Positions 23,934 through 35,140 of a stretch of DNA of 64,000 nt are shown here, piece after piece. The DNA lies in contig OU015524.1 in assembly GCA_907165065.1 (NCBI GenBank), positions 34,043,295 through 34,107,294 of the forward strand, read 5' to 3'. This DNA comes from Caprimulgus europaeus. Its lineage: Eukaryota; Chordata; Aves; Caprimulgiformes; Caprimulgidae. A program made the position numbers and the translations under genes. Under the pieces are notes generated by a model. The model had not been told where the DNA came from, made no database searches, and saw nothing but the letters and a program-made list of their open reading frames with translations. The first letter of the stretch is position 1. Each line of letters starts with the position of its first letter.

Positions 23934-24457
23934 GTTGCCTGGAATGGTAATTGCTGCCCTTTCCAGCCCTTTTGTCACTCCTTCTGCCAGCTAGCTAGCT
24001 CTTCTAGAGTTAATCTGTGTGCTCAGAGAAAACAGTAATCATCCATATTTGTTTGTTGTGTTTCTTATCAGGGGATCCTGAAGTCCTGTATATGCAGAGA
24101 GGTTTTTTACGTCCCTCTTGAAGCATAGCAACCTGCTGTCTGCAACGTGGCTGCAGCTTAACAGAGCACTTCAGCTGCATGCACTGGAGTTCAGGGGAGA
24201 CATGGAAAGACATTTGAGGAGCCTCTGGACAAGGCCCCTCCTTTGGAACTGGGTTAAAAACTGGGGTAATGGTACCCACGCTCCCCAGAGAGCACTATGG
24301 CAGCTCAGTGAGCCAGAGTAGCCAGACGTTGCTGTGCTGAGCAGAACAGCTCCCTTACAGCCAGCAGAGATGCTGCTTCCCTGTGGGTATGAGAGGCACC
24401 TGGAAAAGCATTATCATTTCCTGCAGCTCCCTAAGGGTGTCTGCACAGGAGTCATGT

Positions 24458-24512
24458 TCATAGAATCATGGAATTGTTTTGGTTGGAAAAGACTGTTAAG
24501 ATCCCAGAGTCA
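24458..24512 (-). mobile_element. Short CR1 LINE tail fragment
   Basis: CATAGAATCATGGAATTG followed by TTGGTTGGAAAAGACTGTTA is the inverted CR1 terminus with its tail repeat. Only about 50 bp of the 3' end is present. Confidence 0.8.
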
Positions 24513-26389
24513 TGTTGGAGGTCTCTGCTCCGAGACTGTCACCATCTCAGGTGTACTGGAGCTGTTCAGTTCCCAGTCCTGGGGAGTAGGAGCACCAGCT
24601 CATTTAAACAAGCTTTCTTTTGTATTTAAGCCAAGGGTGAGAAGAAGCTGTGTTGTTATCTGCTACGATTTGCAGTCTGAATCCCTGTGTTGGTGGTGGT
24701 CTCTCTTTTGTGTATAACCTGCTTGAACAATCCTGGGCTCCCCAGTAGGCGTTGGAGAGCAGAGCTGATTTCTGGCTCTGTAATTGCTGTTGACCTTTCT
24801 TTGCTTTCATATCCACTGGCAGCCATCAGCAAGAGGTGCCCCTTGCTGTAGTAGCACATGCATCCTTTGCAGTGATGGGATGACCTGCTTCAGCTCTCTC
24901 TCCAGAAAACCCAGGGGCTCCAGGACTACCTGCAGAGTTAATGCTCGTTGGGAGTTTCCTAGTGCCAGAGACAGGAGAAGAAAATGTAATCCATTTTTGC
25001 TGTACAGGCACTTTTAGACATTCCCATTGCAAGTTGCTAACATAGGCCCAGAGCCTGTCCCAGGGCAAATCAAGTAAATCCCACTTGCAGCCGAAGATTA
25101 AATATCTTCTGCATCCGTGGCTGCCCTGCTGTTCTTGTGACCTAAGGAAGCATCTGGATCATCCCAGCTCTGTTCCTCTGTGACCCTTTACCAGCCCCAG
25201 ACACTCCCTCAGTGAGGCCCAGGGGGGCACTTTCCTTGCAGCGTGTGTCCTTGCAGGGGGCACTTTGTCCAATTTCGGATCTTTTCTCTTCCTCTGTCCC
25301 AGCTTTGTACACAGGCACTGATCAGTGCAGTGGGAAGCTGCTCTCCCACCCCTCTTCCTCCTCATGAGAAATATCGTTCTGAGTACGTCTGGAGCTGCTG
25401 TGCCATTTTTTTAAGCCTGCCTTTCTTGTTTTTCTCCCCTTTTTCTCTGTTTTTTTTTTCTTTTTTCCTCTACATCACCAGCTGGCCTTGATTATAATGT
25501 GAGACCCCACCAGCTTCAATTAAGGAGCAGATGTGACCCAAGAAATGGGATAGCAGCTAGGGATGGAGATGACACATTCATGGCACTAGGTCTAATCAAA
25601 CAACTTCTCACATTATTCTCACTGTGAGGTGGGAGACGTGAGAGCCAAAGGCAAGTCAGTGCTTGGAGCACCCGCAGAGACACATTGCTAGCAAAGCCAT
25701 CTGTAATGAGCTGACCATGCCACTCAGCACGGCAACATGAGCTCAGTCAAGGGCTGCTTTTAATGCACTTAAGTGCAGCAAAGGGCCCAGAGGCTGAGAG
25801 TTGAGAACAGGTACCTAGAAAACAATCAGCCACTGTCAAACAAGGGTTTCCAGGTGGAGGGGGTACTTGTACGCTGCATACCTGCAGATGCATCCGTGTC
25901 CCTGGGCGAGGGAACACTGTGCATGCAGACCTGTGGTGTGATGCATACACCACCTTCATCTGTGAAGATGGAGATGTCACTACTGTTACAGAGCTGTAGG
26001 TGGGTCTTGCTGGGGTCAGGCTATGGGAGGGGAGAGACTGGTGCCCTCCACGCAAGACTGTGTTCAGGGCAGTGGGGATGCTGTGCGACCGTGGTTCCTG
26101 GTGGAGCTGTGTCTGTGGTGCTGTGGATGCTGTGCCTTGCAGGTTTTGGGGCCTGGCTGTGCTTGGCAGCTCTGTGGACCTTTAAAGGAGGCAGGTGCAT
26201 TGTAGGTGAGCGTAGAAGGTGTCTGTGGAAGAGCAGGTGCTTTGAACCTGGAGAAGGTGAGTTGTGATTGTGCTGGAGCTGCTATAAATCTGTTCTCCCT
26301 CTTTTACGTTCAGGCTAACAGCTGTTTTGTGTTCAGGAAACCTTTTTCATTTTAGAGGGAGAGCTTCTGGTTATTCCCACGCTGTAGTG

Positions 26390-26500
26390 TTTTAATTAAG
26401 AGTTTATTGCAAGTGAAACACATCCATCAGATGGCTGTGGAGGTTGAAGTCGGCTGCCATTGCATTAAATAAGGGGTAAGCCGAGCAATACCAATCCAGA
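26390..26500. promoter_or_regulatory. Candidate conserved noncoding block
   Basis: AT-rich sites (TTTTAATTAAGAGTTTATTG, GCATTAAATAAGGGGTAA) flank a CpG-bearing middle (GTTGAAGTCGGCTGCC). It lies about 0.8 kb upstream of the Ig6 exon. Enhancer-like by composition only. Confidence 0.2.
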
Positions 26501-26611
26501 CTTTCTCCTTGCTCTGCCTCAACCGTGCCCAAATTGTAAGGTTCCTGTAAATTTTTTTACAAGTGCTAAAGAACAAGACTTAGTAACCTCCCTTTGCTAA
26601 GGAGGTGGCCA

Positions 26612-26740
26612 CACATCACCATTTTCACACAATGGCAGAGAAGCTGACATGGAGAGATGTGACTCACCTCCCAGCATCAGGGGATTGTTGCCAGGGATAA
26701 AAATAGGACCCAGGACTCCCGTAGCCAGTCCCTGATGTGT
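26612..26740 (-). mobile_element. MIR-like SINE
   Basis: Read on the + strand it is a reversed MIR: CACCATTTTCACACAATGG, GTGACTCACCTCCCAGCATC, then AAAATAGGACCCAGGACTCC. The last string corresponds to the GAACCCAGGAGTCCTGACTCC segment of MIR. This is one of the clearer MIR copies in the window. Confidence 0.65.
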
Positions 26741-27309
26741 TGTAGTGATGTATTTGAGAAGGGCCTCTAACACCCCCTCGGGTCTGTGCTCTTTGTGGGC
26801 ATCCAGTGTGTAACCCTCTATCTAAACATGGTGTCCCTGACAACCTTGTTGGATGTTGACCAGAAGAACCTGAATGAAACTGCTTGGGAGCACACCTGCC
26901 TGCTTAAGGAGTGCAGTTTATGCTGGCCATGAGGTTATTCTCATTAGGCGCTGAGGACTGAATCCACACTGTGGTCCTCATCTGTTGGAGTTGCACGTCT
27001 CACGTGAAAGAGCAGGGCTTGGTAGCTACTCCAAGGAGTGTCTCACTGTGGGATGAGACTTGCTAAAGGCCACCCCTACCTAATAATTGGAGGGAGGTGA
27101 GAGGTGGCTCCAGCCCAGTCAGAAAGGGATGTCAGATGGCTGTTGCTGCTTTTGGTTTGATGAAGCCCGGTTCCCACTAGAAAATCAATACCCTTTTGGC
27201 AATCAATCACAGGTGCCTGTCTCCTCAGAGGCACCGCAGGGGTGACTGTGCTGAGTGAGAAGGCCGTTCCCTGACGGCATCCCTGCCTGTTGCTCTGTTT
27301 GGTCCCCAG

Positions 27310-27579
27310 TCCCCCCCGTGGTGGAGCCAGCCTTCCAGGACGTGCGCCAGGGCCTGGGCCGCAGTGTCACCCTGCGCTGCACCATGCTGAAGGGCAGCCC
27401 CATGAAGGTGGCCACCTCTGTCTGGCGCTTCAACGGGACCCTTCTGCCGCAGCCCCTGGCAGAGCAGCAAGACTACTCGGAGCTGAAGGTGGACAGCGTG
27501 AGCCGGGAGACCAGCGGTAGCTACGAGTGCAGCATTTCCAATGACGTGGGGGTCTCCACCTGCCTCTTCCAGGTGTCTG
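27310..27579 (+). CDS. MDGA1: MDGA1 exon: sixth Ig-like domain (Ig6)
   Basis: This 270-nt phase 1-1 exon encodes about 90 residues and is clearly more GC-rich than its flanks. It starts after TTTGGTCCCCAG with TC completing Phe, giving FPPVVEPAFQDVRQGLGRS. The Ig core is Cys24 (LRC), Trp39 (VWRF) and Cys74 in TSGSYEC. A further Cys85 (STCLFQV) corresponds to one I recall in human. FNGT (Asn42) is an N-glycosylation sequon where I recall FKGQ in human, and the following proline/alanine loop is about five residues shorter than my recollection of human. It ends FQVS plus G before GTAAGT. The next exon supplies CA to make Ala. Confidence 0.96.
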
Positions 27580-28994
27580 GTAAGTCCCAGAGCGTACATC
27601 GAGCAAGCTGTTGGATGGGATCATGGAGGTGGGAAGCTTGCTCCTGATAAACTGGGGCCAGTACAAGCGACCTCTACTGCCTTCTCTGTGCACAGTGCTG
27701 TGTTCAAAAGGGCCAAACTTCCCTTAAGCCAACAGTGAGTTCTGCTTCCATCATTCAGGCCGTCCTTCAAGTCTGGGGTGTACCTGGGGCAGTTATTGGC
27801 AGCCACTGGTACATTTTAGTGGTGTTTGACCACTTGCCTGAAAGATACAAGACTTAAACCCAAGGCTGCCATCTGCTTTCAAGCTTGGACAACCTGTGTT
27901 GTAGATAAGTATTGACCAAGGGGGAGTGAAAGTTTCTATGTCCCCCTCAGCAGCCTCCAAAAACATCTAATTTCCCCTTTAAAAATGAACAAATTAACAA
28001 GGACTGTATTATGTATTCCTGTACCTTCCCTGTGTCCCCAGGCTGTCTTTGTGTCATGATGCCTGCTAGAACAAACATAAGCTGGGAATGGGTAGTAGTA
28101 CTCGATGGATTTGCTGCTTATTTTTCTGTGAATCCAGCAGGCACCATAACAGAACTCCTCTCCAGCACCTGCAACTGCAAAGAGGGATGGCAGAATTATA
28201 GCATCTAAAACCATACATCTGACCTAGCCTCGCCAACTGATCATTAAATCTGCTTTTCCCATGACCCTAGAATTGACTTGGGCATGAGTTTCTAGATAAG
28301 CTCTCCAATGAAGTTGCCTTAATAAGCAGTAAATTCAGCCAAAATACTGGGTTTTCAGTCCAGGGCCAATTTATAATACTTTTCAAGTCAGGGCTGAACA
28401 AATGAGAACAAGTAACACCCAGAGGGGCCTGATTTTGAAGCAGATCTCTCACAGGGAAAAGCTCAGGTATGCTGTAACTCTGAGATGCTCTCAGAAATGG
28501 AGAAGCCCAAACTACTTCTACTGTTTGGGCTCCTTTTCAGGACCTTGCTCTCACCCCTTGAGATCTCTTGGACTTTGTCTGGCAGTGAATTTTGCTTGAG
28601 AGCTTTGGCCCCCTCTACCCTTTCTTCATATGCTTGCAACTGTCACATCACTAACTAAATAATATTACTATATCCCACTGTAAGCTGCTATGGCAAAATT
28701 TGTCTCTAGCAAGCTTAGGGATGCGCCCAGGATCCAAATTTCTTGCTGGAAGTAGTAACAAATACAGATTGCCACCCAGTGTGCCATACCGTGCCCCATG
28801 AGATAAAATCCCTTAAGCAGAAAGCAGCATTCATCTCATCAGGAAAATAACAAGCATTTATTTTCCTGCATCCCTTCTCTGTTTCTAAGGCATTGGTAGC
28901 TGATGGTGACTTTTCAGCTCCAGACATCTCTGCCTGTGTCCTGGACAGCTACAAATCAATTAGACCTTCTGAGCCTGTAGAACAGCCTAAAAGA

Positions 28995-29215
28995 TAATCC
29001 AGTGGCTAGACGGCTGTGCTTGGGCTCAGGACCACTGGAGTTGTAATTCCCAGCCTACCACAGCCTTCCTGAGTGAGCAGGGGAAATGGCATAGTCTCTT
29101 TTTGTTTCTACTTCTCTTCTGCGAAAGAAAGATCATAAATCTTCCTATCTGACAGGGAGGCAGTGACTCATTTGTGACTTTGATGTCTTCAGATGTACTG
29201 GAAACAGAGTACATA
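28995..29215 (+). mobile_element. MIR-like SINE
   Basis: In order: CCAGTGGCTAGACGGCTGTG, a CACTGGAGTTGTAATTCCCAG segment matching the GGGTTC/ATTCCC box, GACAGGGAGGCAGTGACTCA, then TTTGATGTCTTCAGATGTAC. The last string derives from TTTGAGATCTTCGGATGAAA. Sense orientation, with an old and heavily mutated core. Confidence 0.6.
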
Positions 29216-30844
29216 AACCTGCCCAGGATGGGATTAGTTTCTTCTATGGATGGGAGATTAGCTTTCTGAGATGTTTTGAAAGGATAGTGAGACATCCAAC
29301 CCACTCCTCTTGAGCAAATTATCAGGGCAGCCCATACTGGTCACCACCTGCTCTCCTCCTAGCTACAAGCACAGAAAAGCCCTGAAAGAAAGACAGAATG
29401 AATAACCTTCAGCTCTTCCTATCAGCTGCAAGCACAAGACAAAACTTTCCAGCAAAGGTAAAAGTTTCCAGAAAGGAAGTTCTGGAAGCATCTTGATGTG
29501 CTGCATTTCTATTAGAAACCTTTTTTTTTTATTATTTTTTTTTCCCCAGCTTCCGTTTCCATCTTGGCAATTAATAAGGAATTAATATCATGCAAGATGA
29601 TGATTGTCATCAGTTCTGATTTTATTTCAGAATCCATTATGAAGCTTGACTTCCACAGTCAATACAAGTTGAATAAGCAGCAATTAGTCTCCGAGGTGGT
29701 TCTGAACTTCTTGCTTGTACAAAAATTCAAGTCAATAAAAATAATAAGAAAAAAAGGACTTGGAAATAAACATCAATATTATCCATCTCAGTTCATAAAA
29801 AATAAACATTGAATCTTTCAAGCATAATTATAACCACACAGAATGACAGGGCCTGTGATTCAAGTGGAAAGGTGCAGCAGACTGGTTGGGGAGATGGTGT
29901 TTGTGATTGGACCTGAACCCAGAAAGGAGAGTTTTGGTTCAGGCCCAGCTCCTGCCTGACTCAGGATAGGACCTGCCAAAAAGTGCACAGGGTGAAATGA
30001 AGGTAATTTCAAATAGGGCAAAACCAGTTGTGGGTAAGATGTCAAGTTGCTTCTGGCATTTGTCCACCAGCTGCTGGGCTGCATGGCGTTGGCCTTTGAA
30101 TCCTGTTTGTTAGTGGTTCAGGACAGCAGCAGCTGGGGAAATGACAGGAAATCCCTTCTTCTCCGAACCATCCAATTTCTCTCTGGTACCTAATTTCTCC
30201 TGTGTTTCTCTTCCTCCTGCTGCCCTGTTTTAAGGGTTTAGAAAAGACATCTCTGGCCCTGCAAAAGCTCCCGCTGTTTTTACCCGGGCTGAGGTCAGCA
30301 TCCCCTTTGCTGCCGAGTTGTCTGCCGTGTTATGAAGAGGCTGGAGCACTGTGTTGCCAAGGCAGGGGAGGTACAGAAGGAGCAAGGTCTCCTTTTTAAT
30401 GCCATGGTCCCTGTGTGATAAATAACATTTTTCCTGTGACCTACTGGCCAAATGATCTTTCCTTGGGGTTTGTTAGCAGGAGGCTCTGTAAAGCAGCAGA
30501 TGAAACGTAAGAAACGCCAGTTTAAAGCTGTTACCTCAATCTAAACTACAAAGCAAGAGAGAAAAGATTAGAGCTGGTTCCAGCTGGAGAGCTGAAGCTG
30601 TTCCCACCTTCTCTGGCATTGGTTATGCCCCACTGGTGTTGCAGGGCTGGTAACTCTCCCAGTAGTTAAGGCTGTGAAAGCAGTAGTGGTTCAAAGAAAA
30701 TGATGGCATGTCAGTGCAATACCAGCTACAATAGTAAAGGTGTCCATCATGTCAAAGGCAAGTGGATGAGCTTGGTGAGCAGAGCTGTTCCACTCTCAAC
30801 ACATCTCTATAATTTCTGTTCCCCTTACCCCACTCACTTTTCTA

Positions 30845-30884
30845 CTTTCCTCCTCCTTTTTTTTTTTTTTTCCTCCTCCTCCAG
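30845..30884 (+). promoter_or_regulatory. Very long polypyrimidine tract and 3' splice site of FNIII exon
   Basis: Thirty-eight uninterrupted pyrimidines (30845-30882: CTTTCCTCCTCC, a run of 15 T, then CCTCCTCCTCC) run directly into the AG at 30883-30884. This is far longer than a usual acceptor tract. It should make the site strong and PTB-responsive. Confidence 0.85.
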
Positions 30885-31036
30885 CAAAAGCTTACAGCCC
30901 AGAGTTTTACTATGACACTCCCAACCCCACCTTGAGCCAGAAGCAATCCAAGAATTACTCTTACGTCTTGCAGTGGACACAGAAGGAGCCTGATGCTGTG
31001 GATCCCATCCTCAAGTACCGCCTGGAAGTCCGGCAG
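30885..31036 (+). CDS. MDGA1: MDGA1 exon: fibronectin III domain, first half
   Basis: This 152-nt exon enters in phase 1 and leaves in phase 0. CA completes the Ala codon begun by the Ig6 exon, then [15 protein letters not shown] and [20 protein letters not shown] follow. It ends with YRLEVRQ and GTAAGG. These are the A to C strands of the single FNIII domain: the W of LQWTQ is the core tryptophan, and YRLEVRQ holds the conserved C-strand tyrosine. One sequon, NYS, is present. It is one of only two exons here whose length is not a multiple of three, so skipping it alone would shift the frame. A 16.9-kb intron separates it from the second half. Confidence 0.96.
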
Positions 31037-31889
31037 GTAAGGTCTGCTCTTCTGGAGCTTTAGTGTGTGCCCTTGGGAAGAGGGCCTCTCAGGAGGCAGT
31101 TACCTTGATGTTTCCTTGCCAATTAAGAGCTGAAGGTGATGAAATTGACAGACCCTGATGGTCTTGCACGTTCCCTACCGAACGGAAGAGATAGGCCAAG
31201 TGCACAGCTCAGCATTTGTTTTTACGTCCGGTGTTGGGTACAATCAAGGGCTTTCAAAGCCTGGCTGCCTCCCATCGGACTGTTCATGTTTTGAGTGGGG
31301 TTTTAATGTGAACAAAACCCCACAGTCATTAGTAGGCATTGTAGATTTTATAAGTCAAAGACTCAAGCAAGTGGAATTCCACCCTCCTCACTTGTATGAA
31401 ATAAAGGGAATAAGCTGAAGAGCTCTCCAGGCAGGAACTGCAGGAAAAAGTCATCGGCTGTTTGCGTTGCAGAAGGGCTTTCATACTGTCACAATAATAA
31501 AGCTATTTGGACTATATAAACTCTGCAGGGGAAGACAAGTGGGTTTCAAGGTTTCTGAGTCTGAAGAGAAATCATACCAGAGGGTGTGGGGGGAGAACTG
31601 AGGGAAATCTGAAGAGATCACTGGTTAGAGAAGGTTAGGGAAAAGAGTCTGATGTTTTTAAAGAGCACATTAACCTAGCAGGACTGCCCGGTGCTTTCAT
31701 CCACACTCAGCAAAGTGCCCATGTTCAACTTTTTTTTTTTTTAAATGGAGACACTTAAAACTGGTGGTTCTTGGCATTCAGTGGTAGCTTGGAAGCAAAT
31801 GCATCTTGCAGGGAAAAGTTTGTTTACTGTAGATAGAAAACAATATAATTAAAAAGATACAAGTGTCTCTTTCCTCTAGTTCTGCACAG

Positions 31890-31995
31890 TAGGCTCCAGT
31901 TTTATGTCTCTGTTTGATTGTGAGCTCTCTGGGGTGGGACAGTCTTTGTTTGTTACTCAAACCGTGCAGAGCACATTGTCAGTGCTTAATAATAA
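31890..31995 (+). mobile_element. L2-like LINE 3' tail
   Basis: GATTGTGAGCTCTCTGGGG, GGACAGTCTTTGTTTGTTAC and GCAGAGCACATTGTCAGTGC, followed by TTAATAATAATAC, copy the L2/MIR-family 3' signature (TGTAAGCTCTTTGGGGCAGGG, GCGCCTAGCACA, then an AT-rich tail). It is old and truncated. Confidence 0.6.
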
Positions 31996-34794
31996 TACAG
32001 GACACAGGGGAGCCTCTAGTAATGAAGGCAGTTTGTCATAGTACCCCTTCCCTCTTAGCTGAATTTCACTATTATCAGCACTACAATTCAGTGAAGTAAT
32101 TTGTGGTTTTTATCCTTCTCCAGTGATGTTGAGGTTTTTTTTCATTTTGCACAGTGCCTAAAAGTAATCCTAGATCTGTTCCTAGTTGGGCTCCTACTGA
32201 AAGGGATCAAGAAAAGGAAAAAAAATCACATTTCTGCTTTAACTCATGACATGAAGGAAGCTGAGTGCCTCTGCAAATTTAATCCCCCCCCCAGTTTTGT
32301 TCATAGCCCATCGGTTACTGCTGTTAATGTTTCTTTTGCAGCATCACTACATAGTTGTGACTAGTGGTGTGACTTAGAGGAGTGTTGTACTGTAGCCCTG
32401 CTGTAGCCCAGTCTCATGTACGTGCAGTTTCTACAGGTGCCATTGTGGTGGCCTGGGTCTGAATAAGGGAGGGCAGAAGGAGGAGGAAGCAGAGGAGGTT
32501 TATTCCCACTTCTGTCAAGTACAAACAGGAAACACTCTGGAAAAGGCTTTTGTGGTTTTGCCTCCTCCTGGCCCTCCTCCAGTGAAGACACTTGCATTTC
32601 ATGGTGAGGTCTCCACCTCCACGGGCCGTACTGAGGTCTCACCGAGCCCTTTTCATTTCCTTGTCCCAGAGGATCACAGCCCCTCTCATCTCCAACCTGC
32701 CACTTTCCAGAACTGCCTCTGTGCTCCTGTCCTGCCTTCCTGGCTTCTTCCTTGTGATGTCTTACTTGAGCTCCAAGCAGCCTTGTGACAACTCCTGACT
32801 TTTCACTCTTTCCCTTGCACCGTCACCCCTTTTCCACATCCCACGGGCTATTCTGCTTTGTCACACCTTCATTGTGCTGGGGCACCCGAGCTGAGCTTTG
32901 TGTCCTGCTGTTCCATCGTTGGACTGTGGAACATTACCGAATATAACTGTGGAAAGCTCAAAAGCTTAAAAGCATTGCTGACTGGAGAGCACATAAGAAA
33001 GGGGATTTGTCTGCATGAATGAGGAGCCACTGTTTGCCTGTGTGTCCTCCTCACTGGATACACTGGCTTATAGGCACTAGCTGTGGTGGCACAGAAATCC
33101 TCCTAGAGACCTAGGATTGAAGTGGAATATTCTTCTCAGATAAAACAACCTACATGCAGCCAGTCACGACTGATTTATTGCCAATATCAAGCTGATGAAA
33201 GCTTACCCAGCCAGCTCACCTTCTCCTCCAGCTCTGGGAGCTCCCCAGCCTCAGTGGTCAGTGGCAGGTGCTCTTCAGCATCCTAAGGATGAACAAGGAT
33301 AGCAGCAGCAGCATGCAGTCTCAGGATGGTGAGGAGCTTTCTGGGAGATTTTGGCTCTTGCTGAGCTGGAATCCAAAGGGCAGCCAGCCGGGATGCCCAC
33401 TGGTTGTAAAATGCTTTCCTGGTTTTCATTTCACTCTCCCCAGTTTGCTTGAAGAGCTCTTGGCATATGTAATATGAAGATCCCTAAGTAGCAGGACGCT
33501 TTGCAAGGCACCTGGGAACCCTTGAATTAAATTTGCTTGCTGCAGCTGCTGAAAATTGGGCTGGGTGAGAGTCAAAGTGCTGTTTATTAATTGACTGGTG
33601 CTGTGGCCTCTCCAACTCTTCCTGTTCAACAGCTTCCCAGGGCTGGTTGGGCATTCCTGGGGGGATTGCAAGCAGTCTCAGGGAATTTGGTTTCCTAAGT
33701 GACGCATGGGGGGCTCCCAGCAAGACAGGCAGGTACATTTCCACAGGAGCTGATTGTGCTCGGCACTGTGAGGCAGGCTGAGCGGCAGAACAGACGTACC
33801 AGTTCCAGTAGAATAAGAATTAACCTTCGATTAAAACCAAATAAACAGCCTGACAGCTTGGAGCCACTGACCCAGGCAAAGCGTATATGCTAGCAACATG
33901 GAGCAAGCCTCTTGTAAAGCCTCTGTTGTATGTCTCAGCAAATAGGCTGTTATTTCCTGGAGTGCATCAGTCATGTGGGCTAGGCAGTGGCTTTGTGTTG
34001 AGTGGCAATTCAGAGGGGAAAACATCTCCACTGAGGAACTGCGGGGGCCTCACAGACATCTGTCCTTGGGAGATTTTTCTTTTCTTGCTCCAAGGCAACT
34101 GAGCCAAATGCCAACCACCTTACTTCACCTTAGCCAGTGAACTTAATGAGTTTGCAGCTTTGGGTGGTTTGGTTGTGGGCAGATGCCATGAGGCTTTTGG
34201 GGTATTTTTTTGGTGAGCTTTTTTTCTTCTCATGTATCTTTGTAGTATAGAAAGGCACTGAGGCACTGTACTCCAACTGAAAATGTTTTTCATTGCTTGG
34301 GGATTCAGAGCAGCCTCCCCAAACCAGATCTTTGCTTAAAAAATAAAAAGCCTTTTAAGTTGCTTGTTTCTTTCTGTGTATTTTATCCCCTCCCAGAGCT
34401 CTGCTCTAACATTAAAGAGAAATGAAAAGCCATCTAATATTGCAAGCAGGTTGCATCCTGGAGGAAAGATCTGAGCTGGGCTGCTGGTTACGGTTACAGG
34501 GGATAGTGGCAGAATTTCTGTGCACTTAATGAGCTGGAACCCATCTGTGACCTGAGGCTGCAGGAGAAAGAGGAAGGAGAAAGTATTGGTGCAGTAGGGA
34601 AGTTTAATCTTCATTGTGCCCCTCAAGGAGACCGGAGGCTGCTGTCTCCTCTGTACCTTCTGATACTGCAGGCTTGGGCCAGAACGTGGCCAGCTTAACA
34701 CATTCCTGCCTTTCCCCTCCTTGGAGCAGGCTCAGCTCTACCTGCCAGACGGACCCCTGTAATTTGCACCAGACCAAGCCCAGGACCCATTTGC

Positions 34795-35140
34795 TAAATT
34801 AGCCCACTGGGTTGTCATTTCAGATTAATTCCTGTCAGGGAGACTGTCTTTAATGAGACTGGCCCTGTGAGATGCCAGAGTAATTGTATGGTCTCTCTTT
34901 GTTTGTACTTTCATCCCCTCCATGTTGGATAAACATCCCCTGCTGTCTACAAAACTCATCTGGGCTCCGGAGCCGGCTGCCACTTGCCTCATCAGCCAGC
35001 CAGAGCGGCATTAATGAGAGCTGTGGCAGTGGGGAGCCGGGCTCACCGTGTGGGGAGGTGACAGATAACAGAGCTGTTTGGACAGACACAGGACAGAGGC
35101 ATTAGCAGGAGTTTAATGATTGTGATTAGAGTGGAAGGTT
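34795..35140. promoter_or_regulatory. Candidate conserved noncoding block
   Basis: CpG-bearing CTCCGGAGCCGGCTGCC and AGAGCGGCATTAATGAGAG sit beside GTTTAATGATTGTGATTAG and CAGATTAATTCCTGTC. Homeodomain, SOX-like and GATA-like (AGATAACAG) sites cluster in 350 bp. It is the most enhancer-like block in the FNIII intron, judged by composition only. Confidence 0.3.

Larger units (their letters stand above)
5189..27309 (+). other. MDGA1 intron between Ig5 and Ig6 exons (22.1 kb)
   Basis: This is the largest complete intron in the window (GTGAGT to GGTCCCCAG). It contains CR1 pieces at 5851-6110, 22728-23100 and 24458-24512, and MIR-like SINEs at about 7021-7240, 21272-21386 and 26612-26740. It also has an imperfect inverted repeat with acidic protein-like arms at about 17380-17785, a perfect 11-bp hairpin at 23909-23933, and candidate conserved blocks near 9870 and 26390. 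Weaker MIR-like stretches lie near 24200-24290 and 25612-25690. Roughly 10.1-17.3 kb, 18-21 kb and 25.7-26.4 kb show nothing I can name. I found no second gene. Confidence 0.8.
27580..30884 (+). other. MDGA1 intron between Ig6 and FNIII exons
   Basis: A 3,305-nt intron, GTAAGT to CTCCTCCAG. It contains a MIR-like SINE at about 28995-29215, a T-rich run near 29520-29548 and the long pyrimidine tract before the FNIII exon. I see no other gene. Confidence 0.8.
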
